DNA of 8,165 nt from Clostridia bacterium. Its GTDB lineage: Bacteria; Bacillota; Clostridia; Christensenellales; Aristaeellaceae. The notes under the pieces were generated by a model. That model worked only from the letters and a program-made list of their open reading frames with translations. It was not told where the DNA came from and did no database searches. Shown in pieces: positions 1 to 7,129 of the stretch. The first letter of the stretch is position 1; the number at the start of each line of letters is the position of its first letter. Both the position numbers and the translations under genes were made by a program. Location: the NCBI GenBank assembly GCA_017458865.1, contig JAFSZW010000166.1:1-8165 (forward strand), read 5' to 3'.

Positions 1-749
1 AGATCCGCCGCAACCCAACACGGATTGCTCCTGCCATCCGCAATCACCAGGATCTCACTCGGACCGGCAATCATATCAATTGCCACGCGCCCAAATACCT
101 GACGCTTGGCCTCCGTCACGTAAGCATTGCCGGGGCCGACAATCTTGTCGACCTTCGGAATGGTTTCTGTGCCATATGCCAGTGCAGCACCAGCCTGCGC
201 GCCGCCAACTTTAAAGACGCGGTCAACGCCTGCCATCTCAGCGGCTGCCAGAATGGCGTCCGGAATGACCCCGCCGGGACCCGGCGGCGAAACCATGACC
301 AGTTCCCTGCATCCGGCCAGTTTCGCAGGAATGGCGTTCATAAACACAGAGGACGGATATGCCGCCGTGCCGCCCGGAATATACAGGCCGACTTTCTCTA
401 TGGGCGTTATGACCTGTCCCATATACACGCCGTTCCCAAGATCCAGTCGGAACCCGCTCCTCAGTTGCGCCTTATGATACCTGGTGATGTTTTCCGCCGC
501 CAGTGTCATGGCCTTAAGCAGGTCTGCTGGAATCCGTTCCTTTGCTGCGCTCATTTGCGCCCGTGTCACCTCAAGTGATGTGAGCTCAACATGATCAAAT
601 CGTCTGGCATACTCTATCAGCGCAGTGTCCCCTTTTGCCTGAACCGTCTCTATGATCTGTGCAACCGCCGGACCGACACCACTCTTTTCCATGGAACGCA
701 TGAGCAGTGTATCTGCCTGACAGTCGCTCTCTTTCAGAATCTTAATCAT
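1..749 (-). CDS. hisD: Histidinol dehydrogenase, N-terminal part (cut by left window edge)
   Basis: HisD catalyses the last two oxidations of histidine synthesis, L-histidinol to L-histidine, using NAD and Zn, in the cytoplasm. The frame is open from ATG 747-749 to the window edge, giving 249 complete codons of a usual length near 430. Family signatures are visible: GLYIPGG (residues 121-127), PGPGG (156-160), VGGAQAGAALAYGT (181-194), GPGNAYVTEAKRQVFG (205-220) and AGPSEILVIAD (228-238). The zinc-ligand segment and the catalytic Glu-His pair should follow just outside the window. The start is preceded by AAAGGACGGGAAG, a moderate ribosome-binding site resembling the one before hisG. It lies 99 nt downstream of hisG on the same strand, so it is very likely the next gene of the same operon, with a stem-loop in the gap. 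No internal stop or frameshift is seen. Confidence 0.96.
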   Translation of the reverse strand, partial: MIKILKESDCQADTLLMRSMEKSGVGPAVAQIIETVQAKGDTALIEYARRFDHVELTSLEVTRAQMSAAKERIPADLLKAMTLAAENITRYHKAQLRSGFRLDLGNGVYMGQVITPIEKVGLYIPGGTAAYPSSVFMNAIPAKLAGCRELVMVSPPGPGGVIPDAILAAAEMAGVDRVFKVGGAQAGAALAYGTETIPKVDKIVGPGNAYVTEAKRQVFGRVAIDMIAGPSEILVIADGRSNPCWVAAD

Positions 750-789
750 AAGCTTCCCGTCCTTTCAACGAGCCATATTATCCAGCCAA

Positions 790-839
790 GCCCCGCATCT
801 GCATGCGAGAATTTGCCGGTCAACCGCCAGATGCGAGGC
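790..839 (-). other. Intercistronic stem-loop between hisG and hisD
   Basis: An 11 bp inverted repeat (790-800 against 829-839) can fold in the minus-strand mRNA with one G-U wobble and a 28 nt loop. The loop side also contains CGCAT/ATGCG arms (796-808), giving a smaller hairpin that would compete with the long stem. No T-run follows on the minus strand, so it is not an intrinsic terminator. By inference it could mark an mRNA processing or stability point, or set the level of hisD relative to hisG. The structure is visible; the function is not known. Confidence 0.4.
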
Positions 840-848
840 ATAATGCCA

Positions 849-1475
849 TCAGGCCTGCGGCAGACAGACCTTGAGACCATCCAGAATGTGCCGGATTTCA
901 TCGCCCTTAAACTTAAATCTGGCCTTATTCGCAATAAACCGTGCAGAAATAGGCACTATCTCCTCAAGCACACTGAGTCCGTTTTCTCTGAGCGTCGTGC
1001 CTGTTTCGACAATATCCACAATGACATCCGATAGGCCGACCAGAGGCGCCAGCTCAATTGAGCCGTTCAGATGAATGATCTCGATATCCCTTGACCGGGC
1101 ATCAAAATACCGGCCGGCAATGTGCGGAAATTTCGTTGCCACGCGCAGCGCACGCGTGTGGCTGTCCCTGAAATCCCGGGGGCCTGCAACACACATCCGG
1201 CACTTGCCCATGCGCAGGTCAAACAATTCGTAGATATCCGGCTCATATTCAAGAAGAATGTCCTTCCCGACAATGCCGGCATCCGCCGCGCCGTGCTCAA
1301 CATAAACAGAAACATCAGATGGCTTGACCAGAAAATACTGTACGCCAGCATCTGTGTTTTCAAAAATCAGCTTGCGGTTGTTCTCAAGTATCTCCGGACA
1401 GGGATATCCGGCCTCCGCCAGCACCTTGTAGGCTTTCTCGCCCAGCCTGCCTTTCGGCAGTGCGATTCTCAGCAC
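849..1475 (-). CDS. hisG: ATP phosphoribosyltransferase catalytic subunit, short form
   Basis: HisG condenses ATP with PRPP to phosphoribosyl-ATP, the committed and normally feedback-controlled step of histidine synthesis. At 208 residues it is the short form, lacking the C-terminal regulatory domain of long HisG. Short forms need HisZ and assemble as a hetero-octamer with it. Visible signatures are LPKGRL (6-11), the HGAADAGIVGKDILLE segment (61-76) and the PRPP-binding loop DVIVDIVETGTTL (150-162). The start is GTG at 1473-1475, overlapping the hisZ stop codon by 7 nt, with the ribosome-binding sequence AAAGGACGGTGA just upstream inside hisZ. The overlap implies coupled translation, which suits two subunits made in fixed ratio. 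The protein ends at VCLPQA and no truncation is apparent. Confidence 0.96.
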   Translation of the reverse strand: MLRIALPKGRLGEKAYKVLAEAGYPCPEILENNRKLIFENTDAGVQYFLVKPSDVSVYVEHGAADAGIVGKDILLEYEPDIYELFDLRMGKCRMCVAGPRDFRDSHTRALRVATKFPHIAGRYFDARSRDIEIIHLNGSIELAPLVGLSDVIVDIVETGTTLRENGLSVLEEIVPISARFIANKARFKFKGDEIRHILDGLKVCLPQA

Positions 1476-2527
1476 TGTGGGTCACCGTCCTTTTCCTGCG
1501 GCATGAGCACAACAGGCCCATGTACTCGTTTCTTTTCCGCCTCTATGAACGCCGCTTTCGGATCCTGCCCGATCATGACGCAAGACGGTTCATGCTCTGC
1601 CTGTTCATCAAGGCACCGGTCTATCTGGTTGAGGTAAACCGCAAACCCGATTCCCTGTCCCTCGCGTCCGAGCCTTGAAAGCAGCGGATCATACTGTCCG
1701 CCGGCGAGTACCGGTGACGGAATGCCGTCAATAAACCCGGAGAGCGTCAGCCCGTTGTAATACCGCATGTCGCTGAGCACGCTGAAATCGAGATTCAGAT
1801 ACCCCTGCCAAACGCTTTCAACTATATCCACAATTCTTGAAAGCCGCTTGAGAATCCCGGTGCATGCCTCTGAAACAGCAACCGTACTCAGCTGACTGAG
1901 TGCCGGTCGGATGGGACCGTTCAGCACAATGAGCATATCCAGGAGTTCGCAGGCCTGATGACTCATTTTGTTCATGTCTGCATATGCCCTGAGACCATGC
2001 CGGTCCTTTTTTCTGATCATTTCAAGTACAATGCTGAAATCCGCCTCTGGCACCTGCGCGCTCTTCAGCAGTTCGGATACCAGCCCCATGTGGGAAATAT
2101 CCAGTGCATACCGGTCAGATATGGCCATGAGACTCTTTTCTGCCAGGAGAATAATCTCAGCCAGGACAGCATCATCGCAGCAGCCGATATACTCTACGCC
2201 TGTCTGCATGATCTCATGGAACCCGGTCTCCCCGCGCGGAACACGGTAAGCGCTCTCTGAATAACAAACCCGGACCGGCAGTGCCTCATCCCGCGTGTTG
2301 CGAACAACAGAGAGTGTGATATCCGGTTTCAATGCCTTGAGATGCCCGTTCAGGTCCGTAAAGGTCAGAATCCGCTCATCGGTCAGGAAGTTCTTGTTCT
2401 GCACATACAGGTCATATGCCTCAAAGCGGTTGACCTTGTATATCCGGTATCCATAATTCACATAGATTGCCCGCAGCTTTGCGGACAGAATCTCATCCGG
2501 CCTCATGCCGGCCAGGTAATCACTCAC
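1469..2527 (-). CDS. hisZ: ATP phosphoribosyltransferase regulatory subunit (HisRS-like)
   Basis: HisZ is a catalytically inactive paralogue of histidyl-tRNA synthetase that activates short HisG and carries its histidine feedback inhibition. The 352-residue product shows HisRS-core features: GMRPDEILSAKLRAIYVNYGY near the N-terminus (7-27), FTDLNG and LKPDIT (56-61, 66-71), the GVEYIG motif (110-115), MRYYNGLTLSGF (254-265), AGGQYD (275-280) and GIGFAVYL (292-299). There is no anticodon-binding domain, which separates it from a true HisRS. It is somewhat shorter than many HisZ proteins. The start is GTG at 2525-2527, overlapping the yerC-like stop as GTGA, with a strong GGGAGGAG ribosome-binding site a few bases upstream. 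Its 3' end overlaps hisG. Gene order with short hisG supports the call beyond sequence similarity. Confidence 0.93.
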   Translation of the reverse strand: MSDYLAGMRPDEILSAKLRAIYVNYGYRIYKVNRFEAYDLYVQNKNFLTDERILTFTDLNGHLKALKPDITLSVVRNTRDEALPVRVCYSESAYRVPRGETGFHEIMQTGVEYIGCCDDAVLAEIILLAEKSLMAISDRYALDISHMGLVSELLKSAQVPEADFSIVLEMIRKKDRHGLRAYADMNKMSHQACELLDMLIVLNGPIRPALSQLSTVAVSEACTGILKRLSRIVDIVESVWQGYLNLDFSVLSDMRYYNGLTLSGFIDGIPSPVLAGGQYDPLLSRLGREGQGIGFAVYLNQIDRCLDEQAEHEPSCVMIGQDPKAAFIEAEKKRVHGPVVLMPQEKDGDPQC

Positions 2528-2814
2528 ATTCTCCTCCCCAGGCGCTTGATCATCATCTGGTAGCCGCCGTTTCCATAGTCAAGGCATCGTTTGACGCGGC
2601 CTATCGTCGCTGAACTGACGCCAAGGATCTGAGCAGCCTGCAGATAGGACTTTCCTTCGCTGATCAGCCTGGCTATTTCAAGGCGCTGCCCAAAGTCACG
2701 GATCTCTCTGTTGGTACAAAGATCTTCAAAATACAGATAACATTCGTCCACCGAATTCAGCGCCAGAATGGAACGAAACAATTCATCCGTCTGTTCATCA
2801 TGCTTAAGTGACAT
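2524..2814 (-). CDS. YerC/YecD-type TrpR-family regulator, first gene of the his operon
   Basis: A 96-residue protein of the TrpR-related YerC/YecD family. The N-terminal half is helical (DELFRSILALNSVDECYLYFEDL). It leads into REIRDFGQRLEIARLISEGKS (37-57), and the helix-turn-helix LQAAQILGVSSATIGRVKRCL (58-78) is followed by the family's DYGNGGY (79-85). Its position as first gene, directly fused to hisZ by a 4 nt GTGA overlap, points to control of histidine synthesis. Comparative genomics has proposed YerC-type proteins as histidine regulators (HisR) in Firmicutes; I recall this from the literature and it is not shown by the sequence. Start ATG 2812-2814 follows GGGGGGAAGAG. The promoter 40-70 bases upstream would make it autoregulated if it binds there. 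By analogy with TrpR, histidine could be the co-repressor; that is inference. Confidence 0.9.
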   Translation of the reverse strand: MSLKHDEQTDELFRSILALNSVDECYLYFEDLCTNREIRDFGQRLEIARLISEGKSYLQAAQILGVSSATIGRVKRCLDYGNGGYQMMIKRLGRRM

Positions 2815-2855
2815 TTTCTCTTCCCCCCATGTGTTGGTATTTCATTAACGCACAT

Positions 2856-2884
2856 AGTTTAGCATGGTAAAGTGTGAAAGTCAA
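2856..2884 (-). promoter_or_regulatory. Sigma-A-type promoter of the his operon
   Basis: On the minus strand TTGACT (2879-2884, five of six matches to the -35 consensus) and TAAACT (2856-2861, four of six) are separated by exactly 17 bp. Transcription would begin near 2850, leaving a leader of about 35 nt before the yerC-like start. This is too short for a T-box or other long leader element, so control is more likely at initiation. An imperfect dyad GTT-n11-AAC (2833-2849) lies at the predicted start site. GTGTTG (2831-2836) and CAACAC (2882-2887) form an inverted pair bracketing the promoter, one arm running into the -35 box. These are candidate operator sites, unproven. Confidence 0.65.
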
Positions 2885-2889
2885 CACCT

Positions 2890-2914
2890 AAAAAAAGCCC
2901 GGGAAATCCCGGGC
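2890..2914 (-). terminator. Strong intrinsic terminator of the GH3 gene
   Basis: The minus strand reads a perfect GC-only 7 bp stem (GCCCGGG/CCCGGGC, 2897-2914) with a 4 nt loop, extendable by an A-T pair, followed at once by seven T residues (2890-2896). It lies about 75 nt past the GH3 stop and immediately before the his promoter. It therefore insulates the his operon from the glucosidase transcript. Confidence 0.95.
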
Positions 2915-2988
2915 CAGGTATCTCATTTTATCGCATTTTATCTGATGATTACGCAGTTCCATCAATCTTTGTATCAGGAATCCATCAC

Positions 2989-5469
2989 TTACTCGTAACG
3001 ACGGGACGCGAGCACTGTCCGGATGGTTCTGGTCACACAGTCGCGCAATTCACGTTCTGTAATAAAGCCGTCCTCAAGGCCTTTGCGAATGGACTCATGG
3101 TCGCTCGGCTGACCCGGCATCGTCAGGTCATTGCCTGCCTTGATGCAGCCTGCAGCCGTGCAGTCAGGTCCATCCTCAGTCGTCGTCCAGTCGGTCATGA
3201 TGACGCCTTTGAATCCAAATTCATTGCGTGCAAGGCAAGTACAGAGATCATGGTTGTTCGCCGCATGGATACCGTTGATCATGTTGTAGCTCGTCATGAT
3301 GGACATGGGCTGGCTTTCACGGATGGCAATGCCGAAACCGCGCACATAGATCTCGCGAAGTGCACGCTCAGTGAGCATACTGTCAGACCCCTTGCGGTTG
3401 TCCTCCTGACTGTTGCATGCAAAGTGCTTTATCGTCGTGCCGCAACCCTTGTGACGCTGTACACCGTTCGTCATGGCAGCTGCCATTTTGCCGGAAAGCA
3501 GCGGATCTTCGCTGTAATACTCAAAGTTCCTGCCGCATAGTGGATTCCGGTGAATATTCATGCCGGGTGCCAGCCACAGCGTGACATTGAAGCGCTCCAT
3601 TTCATCGCCGATCGCATCGCCGCACTGCTCAAGAATCCGGGGATCCCAGGATTGAGACAGAAGTGAGCCAACCGGAATGGCGGTACAATACTGCCAGCGG
3701 TGGTCACCTTCCTCTTCGGGTCCATCATAAAAAATGCCGTGCTCAATGCTCTGCATAAAGTTTTGTTTGACAGCAACACCGTTACGGATGTAGCACGTCT
3801 GATTGAGACGCAGACCGGCAGGACCGTCCGCCAGAACAATGTTGGCGACGCCATCATCCATTGCGCAGCTGCTGGTTTCAGCCGCTGAGCCAGGCACTGA
3901 CGCACCTGCAGAACCGAGCATGCTGCCCTGGCCCTTGCCAGGGTCGCCGGTTGAAAGCTGAATCAGCTGATCTATGGTCAGCCTGCCGGCAATCTCAGCT
4001 GCAGCATCCTGTCCCTCATCCGGATTTCCATAAACGTACTCAATCGGAGTATATTCGCTGAAATCCCACACGACTGCATTAAGTACAAGCGATGTCGGCA
4101 CAGCAGCAAGGGCTGATGCGCGTTTCGCCGGATCAGGGCGCAGCACGTCAATGGGAGCAACCGGCGGGCAGACCGTCTTGCACTTTGCGATGACCTGCTC
4201 CTCAGTTACATTCAGGCATGCAACAACCTGGCTGTCCTTAAGTGATGTACCCAGACAGAGGCCATACTGACCGGCAGGCAGAATCCAGGCACTCCGGGCC
4301 GTATCATATGAGGCAGCCTCTTCGCCAGTAAACGAAAGCGTCATAGACGCTGCCTCGCCAGGCATCAGAACCGGCGTCTTGGCAAATGCGACAAGACGAC
4401 GGATTTCCCTTCCATCGGCCACATCCGGCAGCGTCAGATACAGCTGCAGCACTTCGCTGCCGGCAGCCTTTCCGGTATTAACACAGGAGACGTTCAGGCA
4501 AGCTGTTCCATCCTTTGCGGTTTCCAGCTTTTCCGGAACCGTCTTGAAAGTGGTATAGCTGAGTCCCTCTCCAAATCCATACCGGACCGGCACTGAGAAT
4601 GTATCAAAGTACCGGTAGCCAACATAGATATCCTCAGAGTACAGTTCGTGCTCGACATCCCCGTTCATATGCGAAAACGTCTTAGCGTTCGGATAGTCCT
4701 CATAGGCAAATGCCCAGCTGTTGGTGAGCTTGCCGGAGGGCGTTACACGTCCGGTCAGGACATCGCCCACCGCATGACCGCATTCCATGCCAGGCTGTCC
4801 GATCAGCAAAACGGACCGGATATTCTCATAGCGGTCCAGAATAGACAGGTCAATGACGCCGCCGACATTGAGCAGCAGCACAACATGCTCATACTGCTCA
4901 CAGAGCGTGCCAATGGCCTGCTCCTCCGCATCCGTCAGCAAATAATCACCTCTGACAGGATGACGGTCCGCGCCCTCGCCGGCAATACGGCTGATCACAT
5001 AAATCGCCGTATCGGTATCCGGTGCCTTCTCCGGGATCGGACCGCCCGCAGGCATTTCGAACGGTCTGCTTGAATAATACCTGAAGAATTCCCGATCCTT
5101 ACCGGCAGATATTGCCTTAATCTCATCCCGCCAGGCAGTGCGCGCATCATAATATGCTTTATCAGCATCTGCCAGCCATTCCTTGCTGGTAAGAATGAAT
5201 CCAGCATCTTCAAGTCCATTTTCAATGGAGACAACATACCGCTCATTGACGTCACCAGAGCCTGTTCCACCCTTTATCGGATGAACTGCGCCAACACCGA
5301 ACAATGCGACTTTGCTGCCCTGCTTAAGCGGCAGGACATCACCATCATTTTTCAGCAGTACAAATCCGGCAGAAGCCGCATCGCGCGCCACTTTTGCATG
5401 TTCCTTTTCCCACTCCTGCACAGCCTGAGTATCCAGTCCCGGCAGTCCCATCTGCTTAATTACACCCAT
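2989..5469 (-). CDS. Circularly permuted family 3 glycoside hydrolase (beta-glucosidase type)
   Basis: This is probably a cytoplasmic beta-glucosidase cleaving short beta-glucosides such as cellobiose; the exact sugar is not readable. It has 826 residues from ATG 5467-5469. An in-frame GTG five codons upstream (5482-5484) is rejected because it lies inside the GGTGGAGG ribosome-binding site. Domain order is reversed relative to most GH3 enzymes. The alpha/beta 'C-terminal' domain comes first (about 30-260), containing VLLKNDGDVLPL and the GEGADR motif with probable acid/base E165. A fibronectin-III-like domain follows (about 318-423), after GEGLSYTTF. The catalytic barrel is last (about 490-820), with DGPAGLR (D548), GRNFEYYSEDP, KHF (K681-H682) and the nucleophile motif GVIMTDW (D760). 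The same order and similar length are known for Butyrivibrio fibrisolvens BglA and a Ruminococcus albus enzyme. No signal peptide or membrane segment is seen. It has its own promoter and terminator, so it is a single-gene unit. Confidence 0.93.
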   Translation of the reverse strand: MGVIKQMGLPGLDTQAVQEWEKEHAKVARDAASAGFVLLKNDGDVLPLKQGSKVALFGVGAVHPIKGGTGSGDVNERYVVSIENGLEDAGFILTSKEWLADADKAYYDARTAWRDEIKAISAGKDREFFRYYSSRPFEMPAGGPIPEKAPDTDTAIYVISRIAGEGADRHPVRGDYLLTDAEEQAIGTLCEQYEHVVLLLNVGGVIDLSILDRYENIRSVLLIGQPGMECGHAVGDVLTGRVTPSGKLTNSWAFAYEDYPNAKTFSHMNGDVEHELYSEDIYVGYRYFDTFSVPVRYGFGEGLSYTTFKTVPEKLETAKDGTACLNVSCVNTGKAAGSEVLQLYLTLPDVADGREIRRLVAFAKTPVLMPGEAASMTLSFTGEEAASYDTARSAWILPAGQYGLCLGTSLKDSQVVACLNVTEEQVIAKCKTVCPPVAPIDVLRPDPAKRASALAAVPTSLVLNAVVWDFSEYTPIEYVYGNPDEGQDAAAEIAGRLTIDQLIQLSTGDPGKGQGSMLGSAGASVPGSAAETSSCAMDDGVANIVLADGPAGLRLNQTCYIRNGVAVKQNFMQSIEHGIFYDGPEEEGDHRWQYCTAIPVGSLLSQSWDPRILEQCGDAIGDEMERFNVTLWLAPGMNIHRNPLCGRNFEYYSEDPLLSGKMAAAMTNGVQRHKGCGTTIKHFACNSQEDNRKGSDSMLTERALREIYVRGFGIAIRESQPMSIMTSYNMINGIHAANNHDLCTCLARNEFGFKGVIMTDWTTTEDGPDCTAAGCIKAGNDLTMPGQPSDHESIRKGLEDGFITERELRDCVTRTIRTVLASRRYE

Positions 5470-5476
5470 ACCAGTA

Positions 5477-5485
5477 TCCTCCACC
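5477..5485 (-). promoter_or_regulatory. Ribosome-binding site deciding the GH3 start
   Basis: The minus strand reads GGTGGAGGA ending 7-8 nt before ATG 5467-5469. This is ideal spacing for that ATG. The alternative upstream GTG (5482-5484) overlaps this element and would have no site of its own. Confidence 0.7.
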
Positions 5486-5648
5486 CTGTCAACTTATACT
5501 GTCCGTCATGCCTCCAAAACCGGCAAAACCCTGCACCTGTCCAACCCCTTTGAATACAGAATGAATGATTCACTGACATTAACAGCTCTGCCATCATATC
5601 GGTTGCAGAACAATGCAAAAGCCAGTATATCAACGGTTCTGCAGGCTT

Positions 5649-5684
5649 TGTCTGCATTATAATGGGTAGCTGCAGACAGTGCAA
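5649..5684 (-). promoter_or_regulatory. Candidate GH3 promoter overlapped by a perfect 8 bp dyad
   Basis: The 334 bp gap between the ADP-ribosylglycohydrolase and GH3 genes holds no credible gene. It contains a perfect TATAAT on the minus strand (5656-5661) with TTGCAC 17 bp upstream (5679-5684), a weak -35 box. The arms TGTCTGCA (5649-5656) and TGCAGACA (5671-5678) form a perfect inverted repeat with a 14 bp spacer. One arm touches the -10 box and start site, the other abuts the -35 box. This geometry suits a repressor or weak-promoter regulator responding to sugar, by inference. The leader would be about 180 nt. A second -10-like TATAAG (5493-5498) closer to the gene lacks a -35 partner and is less likely. 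Confidence 0.5.
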
Positions 5685-5739
5685 GTATTTCCTTCCGGTT
5701 TTGTCCGTTTTTCCTGACCAGGAAGCATGTTTGAGAAAG

Positions 5740-5765
5740 AAAAAAGGACCCCAATGCAGAGTCCT
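5740..5765 (-). terminator. Intrinsic terminator of the ADP-ribosylglycohydrolase gene
   Basis: The minus strand has a 7 bp stem AGGACTC/GGGTCCT (5746-5765, one G-U pair, 6-7 nt loop) followed directly by six T residues (5740-5745) and a further pyrimidine-rich stretch. It sits about 40 nt past the stop codon at 5804. It ends this unit before the GH3 promoter. Confidence 0.85.
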
Positions 5766-5803
5766 GATGTTCGTATGTGTCGTATATGAGAAGATGATCA
5801 GAA

Positions 5804-6907
5804 TTACCTTTCATAGGTCATCTTCATGTACTTCTCTTCCCAGATGGGATCCAGCGGAACCTTGATGTCAATCGGACAGTCGGTATAAAGGTCATCTGCA
5901 ACCTCAAGGATAAGTTCGCGCATCTCCAGTTTCTGAAGGAAATGATGAGGAATGTTGGAAAAACCGACAGAGGCACCGACGATGTTTCCTGTAACGGAAC
6001 CAGTAGAATCACTGTCACCGTTATGGTTAACCGCAGCGATCAGAGCATGCTCAATGTCATCGCTGTAGCGTAGCGCACAGAACATGGAGATAGCGAGCGT
6101 TTCCTCTGCTACCCATCCCTCGCCCAACTGATGGATCGCATCAATGTCCGGAATCGAGCGTTTGCTCAGTTCCAAAGCCATCTTCATCAAACGGACCATC
6201 TCATAGACATAGTCGTTGCCTGTAAAGAATCTGGGCATCTTCGCAACCGCATCCTCGCAGGCTTCTCGAATACTGAAACCATCCTTTGCAATCTTCTGGA
6301 TGATATGCACCAGCGCGGCTGCAGGCATCCACCCCAACGGATGACCATGTGTCAGTGCCGCAACCTCAGCACCCATCCTGTCTACTTCCTTCTCAATCCA
6401 CTGCGTCCTGTCGCAGAAATACAGACCGACCGGTGCCACCCGCATGATCCCGCCGCATCCTTTGCTGTGGTTGATGACATGATGCGTTGTTCCACCGCCA
6501 CCCTGGCGGAGCGCGCCGAGACAGGTTGTTCCTGGTGCGCGGCGTGTAAACATGCCCGGACAGTTGACCAGCCACGAATAATGCTGTCCAGGCCGAAGCG
6601 GATAGTGTTCAGACTGAGTACGCAACCAGTCCTTATAGCTGTCATTGATATAGCTTGTATAAGCAGCATTGATCCCCCGACGGACGCCCCGGGTTGTTCC
6701 ACCCAGTAGTCCTGTGGCGGTAAACAGTGTCATCTGGGTATCATCAGAAAACCTGGCCAGACCAGCAGAAAGATCGTATTCGCAGATACCATCTGCGCCA
6801 TATTTTTTATGAATCTGATCTTCTTTCAGAAATTCGACAGGATATCCAAGCGCATCCCCTGCAGCGCCGCCGATTAAACAGCCCCGAAACTTGTCCTTCT
6901 CTCTCAT
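5804..6907 (-). CDS. ADP-ribosylglycohydrolase family protein (DraG/ARH type)
   Basis: The 367-residue product belongs to the DraG/ARH fold, Mg-dependent hydrolases that remove ADP-ribose from proteins, nucleic acids or small molecules. The actual substrate here is unknown. Signatures are FRGCLIGGAAGDALG (7-21), the metal-binding SDDT (54-57), HSKGCGGIMRVAPVGL (147-162), ALTHGHPLGW (184-193), GWVAEETLAIS (264-274) and the second metal-binding motif HNGDSDSTGSVTGNIVGA (295-312), with D298, D300 and T302 as likely ligands. All key metal residues are present, so it should be active. No signal peptide is seen, so it is probably cytoplasmic. Start ATG 6905-6907 is preceded by AAAGGCGGTG at suitable spacing. 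It stands alone between its own promoter and terminator. No ADP-ribosyltransferase partner is encoded in the window, so it need not be part of a toxin or nitrogenase-control pair. Confidence 0.93.
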   Translation of the reverse strand: MREKDKFRGCLIGGAAGDALGYPVEFLKEDQIHKKYGADGICEYDLSAGLARFSDDTQMTLFTATGLLGGTTRGVRRGINAAYTSYINDSYKDWLRTQSEHYPLRPGQHYSWLVNCPGMFTRRAPGTTCLGALRQGGGGTTHHVINHSKGCGGIMRVAPVGLYFCDRTQWIEKEVDRMGAEVAALTHGHPLGWMPAAALVHIIQKIAKDGFSIREACEDAVAKMPRFFTGNDYVYEMVRLMKMALELSKRSIPDIDAIHQLGEGWVAEETLAISMFCALRYSDDIEHALIAAVNHNGDSDSTGSVTGNIVGASVGFSNIPHHFLQKLEMRELILEVADDLYTDCPIDIKVPLDPIWEEKYMKMTYER

Positions 6908-6960
6908 TGGAGCACCGCCTTTGCGAAAAGATCACCCACAGAACTGGATTCAATGAATGC

Positions 6961-6969
6961 ATTATAGCA
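6961..6969 (-). promoter_or_regulatory. Extended -10 promoter for the ADP-ribosylglycohydrolase gene
   Basis: The minus strand reads TGCTATAAT, a perfect -10 hexamer with the TG extension, which compensates for the absence of a recognisable -35 box at 16-18 bp. The predicted start lies near 6954, giving a leader of about 45 nt. A short palindrome ATTCA-A-TGAAT (6948-6958) covers the predicted start site and could be an operator, though it is short enough to be chance. The rest of 6970-7129 shows no gene or clear signal. Confidence 0.6.
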
Positions 6970-7129
6970 CATCATTGTTAAAAGTACCAGTGTTTGATGT
7001 AAATTTTCGGCCTGACATCACAATTTTCATTACAGTTCGAAACAGCATTTCCAGTTAATACATCTCTACGGCGGATATTATCCCAAGCCTGCCCTCTTTT
7101 TGTAAAACATAACAAAAAACAGTTACCAG

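Noticed and set aside
790..839. Stem-loop after hisG as an operon terminator
   Set aside because: No T-run follows on the transcribed strand and hisD continues the pathway directly downstream.
3097..5073. Long plus-strand open frames opposite the GH3 gene
   Set aside because: They are antisense shadows of a strongly supported gene, with no family motifs or ribosome-binding sites.
2989..5484. GTG at 5482-5484 as the GH3 start
   Set aside because: It overlaps the ribosome-binding site serving ATP-independent start ATG 5467-5469 and has no site of its own.
5487..5492. Perfect TTGACA on the minus strand just before the GH3 gene
   Set aside because: A -10 box at proper spacing would fall on the start codon, and none is present there.
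5506..5814. A 102-codon minus-strand open frame in the gap before the GH3 gene
   Set aside because: It runs through the intrinsic terminator and the candidate promoter, has no recognisable motif and overlaps the end of the ADP-ribosylglycohydrolase gene.
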